Of a DNA stretch of 64,000 bases, positions 11,927-22,570 are shown piece by piece. The DNA is taken from NCBI RefSeq assembly GCF_037975245.1, contig NC_092582.1, positions 15,331,077 to 15,395,076 on the forward strand, in the 5' to 3' direction. The DNA comes from Apostichopus japonicus. Its lineage: Eukaryota; Echinodermata; Holothuroidea; Aspidochirotida; Stichopodidae. Within the stretch, counting starts at the first letter, position 1. Each line of letters opens with the position of its first letter. Both the position numbers and the translations under genes were made by a program. The notes under the pieces are model-generated. The model did no database searches. It was given only the letters and a program-made list of their open reading frames with translations, and had not been told where the DNA came from.

Positions 11927-12152
11927 GGAAATTAAGACACTCTTTTTGTGAAAGTCACTTTTCTCAGTCTTTTCTCATTTTCAAGGGCTAAGACAATCAA
12001 TCTGAATATTGTGTTCGAAACAGTCGCATTCTTCATGATGAAGGAATCGTAAGTCGTTGTGGGTGAAGCACTGCCCAAACAGTGAGGGCACTGTTCAATA
12101 AGACTGAACCAGTGTCATGTTATGCCAACAAACAACGCTCGGTGCTCATTCG

Positions 12153-12559
12153 CTACTTTACCACTAATTCTGGATCTATCAGTTGCAAGACGCCCCCGAC
12201 CAGGTATAGGCTTCCTGTTACCAGCACCTGTATGCGGTCGGCCCCTTCTGCTATCTCTGGGTAATCTGTATCCGACGAGGGCTCCAGACTAGGATCCTTG
12301 CCACAGGCAGCCCAGCTCAGCGCTGTACTGATGGACGGCATCCACACGCACTTCGTGTGGGCGACGACCGGACCTCCCTCGGTCTCGCTGGAATCCATTG
12401 CTATTGCGTCTACAGGATCTTGTTCCTCTTCGTCGAGAGAGGAAGGGCCGGCTTCGTCGCCCGTTGAAGGAGATGGACACAGAACCGATTCAACCATCTG
12501 CTTGACATCCTTGCTCTTGACTAGTTCCGTTTCTCGTGTTTTATATCTGTAAGTCAAAT
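12153..12559 (-). CDS. FPGS: FPGS terminal coding exon 11
   Basis: Residues 483-617 and TAG stop. Of two nearby acceptors (CTCCAG and TTACAG, minus strand) only the first keeps frame, giving [20 protein letters not shown]. An acidic Ser/Glu-rich insert follows, then [15 protein letters not shown] and the family ending [16 protein letters not shown]. Confidence 0.95.
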
Positions 12560-15500
12560 CTGGAGGAAACAGGAAACAGCGGTCTAGGAAGGTTAGAGAC
12601 AAAGTGAGTGGGAATGGGGGGGGGGGTTATTGGGTTTGGGGGGGAGGATTTGAGGGATTAACTCCAGAGGAGTTTTAGTTTTGCAACAGTGGCACGGATG
12701 GGACAGTTGAAATCTGGACGTTTTTAGTTCAACAATTTTGAATGTCTCATATTTCGACCACTTCCCTCCGAAATTTTCGAACCTTTTTGTCAAAGTTTTG
12801 ATATTTTCATGTGGAAATTCAAACGTTTTTTTTGCACCTCCAAATGTTTAATCCTTTGCTCCAAATTTTGAAACAGTTGAAAATGTTGACGGATTATGAT
12901 GGATATGAAACTGAGAAAATGGTTCATTTGATTTGCCTGGTGATCTTTTGTCTAATATATGGATGATCCATCTAACCACGAGGGGGGGGGGGGCAGAAAC
13001 AGTCATTTCCACTCCCCTACTTTTCAAAATGAGCGGCCCCATCTGACCCCAATGTTCCTTCCCCTATGAAAACTTACATTAATTTTTGTTTTGTTTCACA
13101 ATTTACCTACCATTTCCAGCTGGTAATGCACAGTTGTGTTCATAAAACTTAAAAAAAAAATATATATTCGTCCACAATTTGCCCTCTGGAGATCTAACAT
13201 GGCCTTACGGATATTGAACTTTCTTTTTAACAAAAACAACTTCAATTCTTCTTGTGGACAGGCTTTTGTCATGACTCCCTAGTCTGACTTCCTATTGAAA
13301 ATTGAACTTTGACCTCTGAACCTTGAGCACCCATTATGTACCTCTACTGACTAACTATATGACCATGCTTTGAAAGCCGCAAATTAAGTCTTCTACAAAG
13401 ATAAAACCTTTTCAAAAGTATGCAAAATCTCACATACCCTTTGACCTCTGTGGACTCTGTGTCTCTTTAAAACCCTGCCCAAACATTTTTTACACTAATG
13501 AACACCTCCCTATAACAATAACAACTTTAATACTATTTCCTTCAGAAAGGAAGGTACGGAATGCATTTCTAGAAGATTTGCTAGGTGTAACTTCCCAACG
13601 ACCCAGAAAATAAACTTTTGAGTTCCTGACCTTGCGACACTGTTATGCAAATGTACGGACCGTTGCTAAGAACAATATTCTAGGAAAAGCCTAAGCAGAT
13701 TTACTCAATACTGTACCAAAGCTCACATGACCTTTGACCTTTGAAGAATGGTATCTAGATAACCCCCCCCCAATCTCTCATCTTTTCCATACATGCTTTC
13801 ACCTGCCAACATTCCAGCAACGAGCATGTGACATGCAGAAATACAGACAGACAGATATACATATACATTACAATCTCTGTAGGCTGACAGCTAATTCAAA
13901 CCTACAATCATGGCTACTTCATTTATTTGTGCTGGAGTCAAAGAAATTTTTTTCTATAATGAAGGTCAAACCAAAATTAATGCCTAACTAAATTGATGGC
14001 TCAAAAGTGTATATTAAATAAAAGATTTTATTTTTTTGAATTTTTTTATTTTTACAACTTTTGTTATAACTTCCAACTTTCTCGCCAGTTTTCTTCATCA
14101 TCATTTGGCATTTGTATTTATTTGAACGAATGAAAGAGAAATACCGCCCTCACCTTCTGGGTTTTCTTTCTCGTAGAGATAATTAGGGCAGAAGACGGCT
14201 GCATCAAAATTACAGTTCTGCAAAAAAATGGAAAAATAAAATAAAATTGGAATTTGCCCTACATCCAGAAATTTTAACATGAAAGAGAGAGTAGACATGT
14301 TACGTAATTAATTTACTGCCGTGTGAAAGATATAGATGCCAAAAACATCAAATATGCAAGTTCACATATATAAGATATTTCACGACCAAAATGTTAGGAC
14401 TTTACACTTGTGTGGGTGTGTGTGTGTGTTTTAGAAATGAGGGCGGTATACCGGAATGAAAAATCAGACTGAAAGTATCTCACAAACTATAATTAGATTA
14501 AATAGAGTATTGTTTGAGTTGACATAAAGCAATGGTTTCAAAACCAAACATTTTGAATTCCTACTTCCCCAAATTACTCGAAAATTATATTACTAACGAC
14601 ATGTCAAATCTTCTTTTCAGTCGAGTCTTAAAAAAATATAACATTGGATGATCTCTTCATTATAGCAGTGCCTATTGTTTTAAACAAACTTATTAGACTT
14701 TTGAAAATTGTGGGGAAACGATGACATTACACAGGAAATTACTCCTCAGGATGTTTGAAATAGGCAAACACACTCGTCTCGGGCAAATTTGGAGAAGAAG
14801 TTTTTCGATCTTATACTATTTCTCTTTCCTCCTGTTCAAACACTATGAAAAATTTGGAATCACTCTTGGCATTAGATTGACTACTGTCAAAAATTAACAG
14901 GAGCTCAGTGCGCTTACTACGAGTGTTTTGATATTGAAATGTCTGATTTTTGAAGCATTCGTTTTACATTTTTTAAATTGAAATAAATGAAATTAAAGAG
15001 GAAAAAAAATTGGTATTGTTATCATTCTAGGACAGTGTCTGTCATTTGAAAAGGTTGTTTTTTCATCTACTCTGAAGGGAAGGTAGGATAGAAATTTCGT
15101 GTCATGAAATAAATAAAAAATAAAGGATGAATTTTGGCAAATTTCTAGTATTGATAGGTCATAGTCCAAGACAAAAGTAATAAGGAGTGTTGGTAATGTT
15201 CTTTTGTTTCATCTTTTTTAATTCCAGTTTCAAGACATCCAGCTTTATAATAGGCTATAATCTCACAAATGCTTCAGAAGAGGCTCAATTAATTATGATG
15301 TTGGCTTCTCAGTGTGGTCCTAAATGATAAAGTTAATCCACTGTTTTTTAAAATTCTAACAAAAACTCAATTGAAACATGGTCCCTTTAACTTCATATAC
15401 AGGACAGAGCATCCTTGGATGATATTTTACTTCATCTTGTCATTGACAAGTTTGTTATGTATTGTAAATATGTCGTTTGAGACCATAAAAGTAATCTCTG

Positions 15501-18500
15501 TTTGCCTCGCCTCTGTACAACATCTGAGGAACTGATCTAATAGTCTATATGTAAGACTATAAAGTACATGCATCCACTTTTATTGATGAGCCTCAGATTC
15601 TAACAAACCATTTCTCCAAAAAATATATGAATTATTATTTAAAAAAAGTAAAGGTGGTAGAGAACTGCACTCAAGAATGAAAGCAGTGTCTTAATTTTTT
15701 ATCCGTCTTTGTCAAACGAAATTAATTTTGTGTGGAAAAAAGACATCCTTTATCGGGTGCATTTAAAAACTTACCAAGAGTGGCTTGACCATAGCTGGCT
15801 TGTATTTCTCCACTTTCAAGTTGAATAGAAGGATTTTGGCTGTCCTGCCTTTGCTGTTCCTATCTTCTTCTCCCGAGGCCTCTATAAACCAATCCACGCA
15901 AGCTTGAAGACTTCTGGCAGTGTGAGCGCCATCTAAGTAGTAAGTTACTCGTTCCCTTTGAATCGTTTGACTTCTACCCGGCCAATAGCACTCTCTTAAA
16001 CCTATATGGCATGATAAATCACTGTTACATGGCTTCAGACTTTTTTCGGGGGGGGGGTGGGAAAGGGAGGGGGAAGGTGTGGTTTAGCCGTAAGGGTGTC
16101 CCACTAGCAACCTCTAGATACCTGGTTGAAATGCCAACCAGGTACCAGATATCGTTTGACCAATCTTTTGACCAAAATTTACAATTAAATTTATAACCGT
16201 CGTAAAAAGTTTGAGTAACGTTTTTCAACAAATTTTCTTGAAAAAGAAAAATGATGGGTTACCAAACGACTATAGAATTGAATATTAAATACCTGTTATG
16301 AAGTTTTCTGGCAAAATGAAAGGGTGGGAGGTCACCATTCCAAGGTCAGCACCTGTTGAATTATCACTGGTAAAGTTTGCCTCAGCCATCTTCATTCTTT
16401 TAGTGTCTGCATCATCTTCAGCTGGTTCTTTGTAGATAAAATAATCGTTTTATTCAGAGAACTACCATAAAAAAAAGAACTTCTGCACCGTCAACACAGT
16501 AGACATTTTTATTCATTTTGAAATCACAACTGCAAGTTTTCCGTGCAAACTTTTAACAAAATTTTAACAAGCATGTGTCAATCTTGCCTATAGAGATGGG
16601 GAAGGGTAAGAAGAGGAAATGGGGAAGGGGGGCGGGGGGAGAGGGGGAACGTATGTATCATAGTATGTGTGCAACTACCTATGCACTACAATATATTAAA
16701 TTAAGCGATTATGTATCCTCTCAAGAAGTCATCAGAAATTACTAATACAATTACCCCCACCATCCCCCCCCAAATAAACAAGGGAAAAGAAGTAATTACC
16801 TAGATAGGTAAATTTCTCTTTTTTGGTTTCCTCCAAGAATTTTTGGCAAAGTTGGACAGCGAGGGCAGCATTGGTGTACTGGTATCTACCATGAAGACCT
16901 AGCTGGAGTGATGTTTCGTCAAGGTTGTACCTTTCGATCGACGGAACACATTCCACCGTTGTCTGAAAAATGACGAAAGAAAATGTAAAGAAATTAAAAT
17001 GCCAATAATATCATTCTTACAGCAAATACATCAACAACTAATTTCTTTTGTTTTAGGTTATAATATTACTTAGATTGTGATTTATGGTGTGAATTATAAA
17101 TCATCCTTGTCAACCCCCCTCCCCTCCCCTCCCCTTCCCACCCCCCATCTTGTTTCAACCTGTGACAGCTTTCAAAACTGGGTTTTATTATTTTGAAGGA
17201 TTTATCCGGTAAACTGAGAGTTACTGAATATCTGGCCAAAACTTTCCTTGTTTTTTTTCAAACTTTTTCAATAAATTTCCAAGGCAGTTTTATGTTTATT
17301 CATACAAAAGATCGGTGCAATCAGTTTCTTTCAACAATTTATTCCAGATGTGTTGGCTTCTGAATGGCACCCTGCGCATACAAAAGGTTTTCATAATCAA
17401 CATCACAACCAACAAAAAGGCATGCCACATATGAAGTTCAACAACGATGTGCCTCTTGAGTTATCGTGTTCTTGTACTCAATTATACGGATCCACATACC
17501 TAGTATGAAGTTAATCCACCATTAACTTTTTGGAGTTACCATGTTTACAAGCAAGTGTCACATACATACATACACACACGCACCCACAAACACATACACC
17601 ATCGCATAGATTAATTTTGCCTCCGAAAAGGAATAAAAAATAAAGGTTTGAATTTTTGATACAGATATTACTCAATAATGGTATAAAACATATCCAGATA
17701 GTCCAGGATATAAATGGTTGAGACAAAAGTTAAAAACCGAACCATAATTACTAAACTACTGCAAGAGTTTGTTCTTCGGTTTGCCTGTTTGTGAAATTAA
17801 CCCCAAAACCTCAAAACTCATTCATAATTCTGCTGCTGATTATACCACACAGCTGCTGTTTGTTTGACTGACTTTTAATTGTTTCAATTCTCAACTGTAA
17901 GTGCTTTGAGATTTAAATAATTATAAATCTATAAATTTTATTATTATTATTATTAGAGATTTTGAAATGCGCAATTTGCGCGAAAGTGAAACTTACTTTA
18001 ATTTGTACGGATCGTTCAGAGATAACTTGCATAGCTTCCCGAGGTTGAGGGACTGTGAAAGCAGGCTTACCAGGCTGTGCAGAGAAAATGTTGGCAAGTT
18101 TTTCTTTATCTTCAATATCAAATCAACCTGTTACACTTGATTATTGATATGTTCAGGCATGCAATTACACTTTAAGTACAGGTACAAAAATGTTGGAAAC
18201 CTTTTTTTCAGAAACAAAATGTTAAAATGACAGCACGTATGTAATAAGACCTAGCTTGCGTTAACATATTCAAGAAAAAAGGCAGATTTGGTATTATTAA
18301 TATTTAAATTTAATTGAGCTACTTACCAGTATATTGGATATTCATGATTTCAAAAGAGAACAAACCTCTTTTGTTTTCATTGTAACAGGTCAATTATTAA
18401 ATGTGTTTATAATATAAACACTACTACAGCTGGGTTTCATTACTAGGTTCTGGCACACATTTCCTTGAAAAAAAAATCAGATATGCATGACTTTTTCCAT

Positions 18501-21500
18501 GACAAAAGTACAATATTCCCTGACCTTTTCAGAGAAGTTGACTGTACGTTTGCTTTCGGCAAAGTTGAGGAGGAAATATAATACAACCAATCACCAAAGA
18601 CATTGGTAGATACAATTTAAGAAAATTATTCAATTTTCCATAACTCTGGGATATTTTTATATATTATTTTATACCTTTTTTTGGCTACGAAATTAATTTT
18701 CAGATTCCATGATTTTCCAGGTCTTTTCGTGACTGTGGGAACCATGTCTATTACACATGGTTGACACAAAGCTATACAAGACATGAATCGATTTGATATC
18801 GTATCTATAAATCTTTGCAAAGTATATAGAACATTCTTATAAACAGGAGGATACATGTGCACAGAATCTACAAAGGCATAAATTTAAAACAAAATTCTGG
18901 CTTTGAAAAAGTAGATTAAAGCATTTCAAAAATGATACTCACTTTGAAGATGCCTGCCTTGTGCCAGGCGATCTTAGCCAATGTGTCTCCAAGGCTCTTC
19001 ACGTGATCCATTCCCAAGGAAGTGATGCCGGTCACGACCGGCTGCTGTATGAAATTTGTATAGTCGTATTCACCGCCACAACCAACTTCCAGGATTAACA
19101 CGTCAACCTTTCAGTAGCAAAATGGATGACAGTTTTGTCAAGAGGTATTTACTATTTTTTACAAGCCCGATGGTGTGAATGCTCAATGAAAACATTTAAA
19201 TTGTATAGAAAAATTCCAAATTTGAAAACTTATTCGCAAATATATCTATATACCTTTAAGATAATGCTTTTGCCTTGAATCTATATCAAGAAATGTTGGA
19301 CTACATACATATGTATAACATTTGTCACGTGTATTATTGACAAAAGTAGAGAGGGGTGTGATAGGGGAGAGGTGGGGTGCAGGGCGGGGTGAGGTGGGGT
19401 GGTGGGGGTAGGGTGGGACGGGACATTATACTGTTTCTATGTTACTTCAGTTTGATGATAAGAAAACAAATGGAGAATATATCAATTAGCTAAGCAACCT
19501 GAAAAATGCATTAGAATGTTTACTGTCGGTTTAAACCATTAATGTTCACGTCGGTTTAAACCCATTCCGAGTATGACGGCAATGCATCCAATGTCGTCCG
19601 TAATCGTTATACCGTACCTCTTCTTCGAGACAGATGAACAGCCCCATAACTGCAACCATTCTGTTATAAGCTGGCATTTCCCCTTCAAATGCATCTTTGG
19701 ATCCATCGAGTAGACGGAAGACCCTATCAAAGTAATCGCAGAAGGTCTTCTGATCTACGGGTTTTCCGTCGATCCGAATCCTTTCGCGTACTTCAATCAA
19801 GTGAGGTGAACTGCCGTGTAAAGAATAAAGTGGAGAAAACTAAACATGGACTAACAGATTAAAAAAAAGCATTAACAATTCAAACGGTTTCCAAAGAAAT
19901 AGTGCAACGGAAATTACGGGAAGTATATTTATAAGCATGCATTAAACATTGAAAGTTACTAATATTTGATTTTTATATAGCGCTTTACACCAGCGATAGG
20001 TCTCAAAGCGCTTTACAGACATAATATTACCCCTGGTCAATGATAACCTGTCCCAGAGACAATCTCTCCAGTCGGCAGCAGTTTTATACTGGGCCCAATG
20101 ACAAGATACCTCACAGGTACCCATTTAACCCCTGGGTGGAGAGAGGCAATTGAGATAAAGCATCTTGCCCAAGGACACAACGTAATGAACTAGACAGAAA
20201 TCAAACCAGTAATCCTTGGATCACAAGTCCGACGCCTTAGCCAATTGGCCATCTAGCTCTCAAGTTCTCCCACTCAGAAAAATAAAATGTGACTCACATG
20301 AGCAGACCTGTCTTCAGTCCATACTTTTGAAGAATTTTTTCACAGAAGGCGCAAACTGACCCTTTCCCTTTGGTACCTGCCACGTGGATAATCGATAGAC
20401 TGTTTATGTCTTCCATCTATGAAGCAAATTTATTTCATAACCACATTATTTTCTAAAAGTTGATAGCAGACATAAAATATCGGGAAATGAAGAAAAATAT
20501 TTTGCAAGAAATTTCAATTTTCTTCATGCATAAAATTTAAATAGTAAAATGTTCAAAGATAAGAATCGTAAAGCTAGGAGCAGGTGGCTCTATTTCCACG
20601 ATCACAAAAATTATCGCAGAACTTATCATTTTTACAAAGATAATAGTTCACTCAAAAAAGCGCTGTCTTGTGCTACCATTTGAGTTGCGAAGAACTGAAA
20701 CATTAGAATGGGCAGTGGTGAAGAGAACTAGGACTCAGCTATAATCCTGCTTCACAGCAATCCAAAGTGACGATACATATGATTCTAGCCAAGTACACAT
20801 GTGCTCGGTATGTAATTAATGCAACTATGCTGTAGGCAAGGTCTATGTTCTTATGATGTCATAGCATATGATGTCATTCATATGATATCATAGCATTCTA
20901 TGATATCATAGAATAAGACAATCTTATTTCCTTGTGATGAAATACAAACAGGGAAAATTCCAGGATTTAGAGGAAGGATCGATTGAGGTGGGGGTAACCC
21001 TGGCGCTGTGAAGCTCATTCCCAAGTCTTTCCAATCCAAGACCCAGAGGAAGGGTCAAGAAATGAAAATGGGTCTTGAACACTTTGCCAAACAGTTCAGC
21101 ATTGCTGGAAGAGCCTGGAGAAATATTACATAGGGAATGGTAAGGTAGCTGCCCCTTGCAAGTTCTATTATCTCTGATATAAATGGGAATTTTTTTTGTG
21201 CAATAAACTGAACAAATGTTCAAAGACGTGATTTTCAATATTTTTATTTATTATTTATTTTTATATTTATTTTTATTTATTATTTGGACCAAATACATTT
21301 TAATACATTCACAGATTCTGCTTTTTACTCACCGTGATGCCACATCGCTCCAGAAACTGTTGCATTGATTTCACACAATGAGGGCCGACCATACGACTCA
21401 CAATAGCTCCCTCAACTTTGCGAAGTTTCTCAAGTTCTTCCGAGGGGCTCTGCAGCTTGTTCAACTTTTTGACAGTTTCCTTTGGGAGGAGAGAATACAA

Positions 21501-22570
21501 CATTTGATTTATCATGCTGAGATGAGGAATTATTTTTGAAAGTAGCATAAAATCTCTTCGTATCAATGCACCTTTTTCTTGGCGCCGATTTTGCCAAAGG
21601 TTCGATACTATTTGATCAGTGCTAAAATTAACCAATGAACGCCAACAGAAACTTGCCATCTATGCCCCAACCGGGTGGAAACTGCTGTTAAATATAACCC
21701 CTTTACCAATGGCAACAACTGCCATGCCCCTTTAGGTAAGTTACCTTAAGGGTACCCTCATAATGATCGCGATAATTACTTGCTTCAACTTATTCATAGG
21801 ACATCTGGGAATATGCTACATATCAAACGTATGGAAGAAATGAGAGACAGGTTCCTGTTTTTCTGTAAGTTTTGTTATATGTTTTCTCCAACCTTGAGAT
21901 ATTGAACATGCTGGACAAGAAAATCAAAAGTTATTACTACAGTATCTTGGATGCCAACTAAAATTGAAATCTTCACATATATGCTACTGAAAAAAATTGA
22001 AAAAAAAAATCTTACCAGAGGAAAATTTGTCAGGATGTCTATTAAGCTTCAAAACACTGATCTTAGAGGCATGCAAAGTTCTGTTAATGGATGTACATAT
22101 ATGCAATACATCTAACCACATTTGTATATTAAGTCAGGGCAAAAGCTATTAATTATCTATGTTATTACATGGTGAAGCTAGAGATTACAAGCTAAAACAC
22201 AGCAATACAATTTATACTATAGTATTAGTATAAATTGCAAAAAAGTTAAATGAACCCAAGTTGTTAATTCAAAGTGGTACAATTGAATTAAGTAATGTAA
22301 TAAACAACTGCTTTTAACCTGCATATTTCCATTACAGGCCTTTTGATACAAAATTAAATTAAAACAAAACATTATTATAGTTGTACATATAATGTTACTC
22401 TGACAAAAACAAACCTGATATCTTTTCTTTAATTTTGACATGTCTGTGGTACTCATGCCAGGTTCTGCGGCCATGGTGAATTGACAATGTCGGGTGATGT
22501 GTGGAGCTATCAATCTTCTGCTATAGATGCAAGCTGAATATTGTTGCACAAGACCAAGAAATCTCTTCAT
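12153..22570 (-). CDS. FPGS: Folylpolyglutamate synthase, 11 coding exons, 617 aa
   Basis: ATP-dependent ligase that adds gamma-linked glutamates to folates, trapping them in cytosol and mitochondria. Exons on the minus strand: 22570-22415, 21479-21333, 20416-20298, 19810-19618, 19107-18943, 18074-17997, 16962-16800, 16427-16293, 16001-15775, 14217-14154, 12559-12153. They total 1854 bp in one frame, every intron GT-AG, so the model is internally proven. Family marks: P-loop GTKGKGS (115-121), SPHL loop (142-145), [25 protein letters not shown], the Mur-ligase C-terminal motif YLDGAHT (407-413), AVFCPN, and the family ending [12 protein letters not shown]. Residues 1-32 look like a mitochondrial presequence (Arg-rich, no acid); Met33 could start the cytosolic form, as in mammals. 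Length is near the vertebrate enzyme (about 587 aa). Oddity: after LLFN (443-446) the usual TGDRD-like segment is replaced by LKVEKYKP. Introns hold SINEs and simple repeats. Confidence 0.95.
12560..14153. other. FPGS intron 10, nothing distinct
   Basis: Poly-G tracts near 12615 and 12980 and an AT-rich right end. No exon, tRNA-like unit or inverted-end element is recognised. Confidence 0.6.
14154..14217 (-). CDS. FPGS: FPGS coding exon 10
   Basis: Residues 462-482 plus one base: [26 protein letters not shown] is the animal FPGS signature here. Acceptor TTTTGCAG and donor GTGAGG are both good. Confidence 0.93.
15775..16001 (-). CDS. FPGS: FPGS coding exon 9 (C-terminal domain motif)
   Basis: Residues 386-461: [12 protein letters not shown], then [19 protein letters not shown], the ligand-binding motif of the C-terminal Mur-ligase domain. 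After KILLFN the sequence reads [15 protein letters not shown], without the usual TGDRD signature. Confidence 0.95.
16293..16427 (-). CDS. FPGS: FPGS coding exon 8 (variable loop)
   Basis: Residues 341-385 plus one base. A poorly conserved acidic, Met-rich loop ending [11 protein letters not shown], placed by exact phase fit between exon 7 (ends one base into Glu341) and exon 9 (completes Gly386). Confidence 0.85.
16800..16962 (-). CDS. FPGS: FPGS coding exon 7
   Basis: Residues 287-340 plus one base. [18 protein letters not shown] matches the LGLxGxHQxxNAALA motif that links the two Mur-ligase domains. The tail KKEKFTYL leads into a variable loop. Confidence 0.95.
17740..17960 (+). mobile_element. 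Retroelement 3' tail in FPGS intron
   Basis: The stretch ends AACTGTAAGTGCTTTGAGAT, AT-rich spacer and (TTA)n, the usual look of a LINE (or LINE-mobilised SINE) 3' end in invertebrates. A weak frame upstream reads [10 protein letters not shown], reminiscent of the RT C-terminal LxQNxAAR region. Only the tail is convincing. Confidence 0.4.
17997..18074 (-). CDS. FPGS: FPGS coding exon 6
   Basis: Residues 261-286, [18 protein letters not shown] and onward. A 26-codon exon matching the PAFTxxQP segment after GIFK in animal FPGS. Phase 0 at both ends. Confidence 0.9.
18943..19107 (-). CDS. FPGS: FPGS coding exon 5
   Basis: Residues 206-260. [18 protein letters not shown] holds the conserved glutamate that acts with Mg-ATP in this family; [13 protein letters not shown] and [10 protein letters not shown] follow, the latter carrying the family's conserved (carbamylated in relatives) lysine region. 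Confidence 0.95.
19529..19562. repeat. Pair of GGTTTAAACC palindromes
   Basis: The 10-bp palindrome GGTTTAAACC occurs at 19529-19538 and 19553-19562, just inside the intron after FPGS exon 4. The same palindrome is clustered at 29592-29660. Confidence 0.6.
19618..19810 (-). CDS. FPGS: FPGS coding exon 4
   Basis: Starts inside codon 141 and reads [18 protein letters not shown], the conserved folate/ATP-site loop following the P-loop, then the [18 protein letters not shown] helix to EEE205. Joins in phase 0 to VDVLILEVG. Confidence 0.95.
19966..20263 (-). mobile_element. tRNA-derived SINE, family B (copy 1)
   Basis: On the minus strand a tRNA-like head (TGGCTAAGGCGTCGGACTTG, then a degenerate B-box) leads into a body with CCTTGGGCAAGATGCTTTAT, GTACCTGTGAGGTATCTTG and a 3' end GTAAAGCGCTATATAAAAAT. 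Shares head and body with 32628-32922 and 46290-46447. Lies in an FPGS intron in the gene's own orientation. Confidence 0.75.
20298..20416 (-). CDS. FPGS: FPGS coding exon 3 (P-loop)
   Basis: Residues 102-140 and two bases of 141. Contains [16 protein letters not shown], the ATP-binding P-loop of the Mur ligase/FPGS superfamily, then YGLKTGLL. Donor GTGAGT falls inside the codon for Ile141. Confidence 0.95.
20851..20912. repeat. Cluster of ATGATATCAT-type palindromes
   Basis: Two CTATGATATCATAG-like palindromes plus related ATGATGTCAT blocks sit within about 60 bp of an FPGS intron. They could form short hairpins. No known element is recognised. Confidence 0.6.
21333..21479 (-). CDS. FPGS: FPGS coding exon 2
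   Basis: Residues 53-101, helical N-terminal segment [10 protein letters not shown] to FLERCGIT, aligning with the region before the P-loop in animal FPGS. Acceptor CCCAAAG, donor GTGAGT, phase 0 on both sides. Confidence 0.9.
22415..22570 (-). CDS. FPGS: FPGS coding exon 1 (mitochondrial leader)
   Basis: Codes residues 1-52, beginning [19 protein letters not shown]. Basic, acid-free to residue 33, then [12 protein letters not shown] with two more Met codons that could begin a cytosolic protein. Donor follows KRYQ and joins in phase 0 to ETVKKLN of the next exon. Confidence 0.85.

Larger units (their letters stand above)
1..12152. other. Gene-poor left flank
   Basis: I find no protein-coding exon I can support in this stretch. 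Reading frames here are short, lack family resemblance and mostly run through simple repeats. What it does hold is listed separately: (TA)n runs, CRE-like palindromes, tRNA-derived SINE pieces, a Penelope-like remnant, two elements with inverted GGCGTAGGA ends and a 109-bp duplication. Poly-G tracts occur near 2065, 3312, 7142 and 8302. Between 3650 and 8950 I see only microsatellites and G/C tracts. The FPGS 3' UTR presumably occupies the last few hundred bases. Confidence 0.6.

Noticed and set aside
12298-12552. Plus-strand 84-codon frame across 12298-12552
   Set aside because: It is the antisense shadow of FPGS exon 11.
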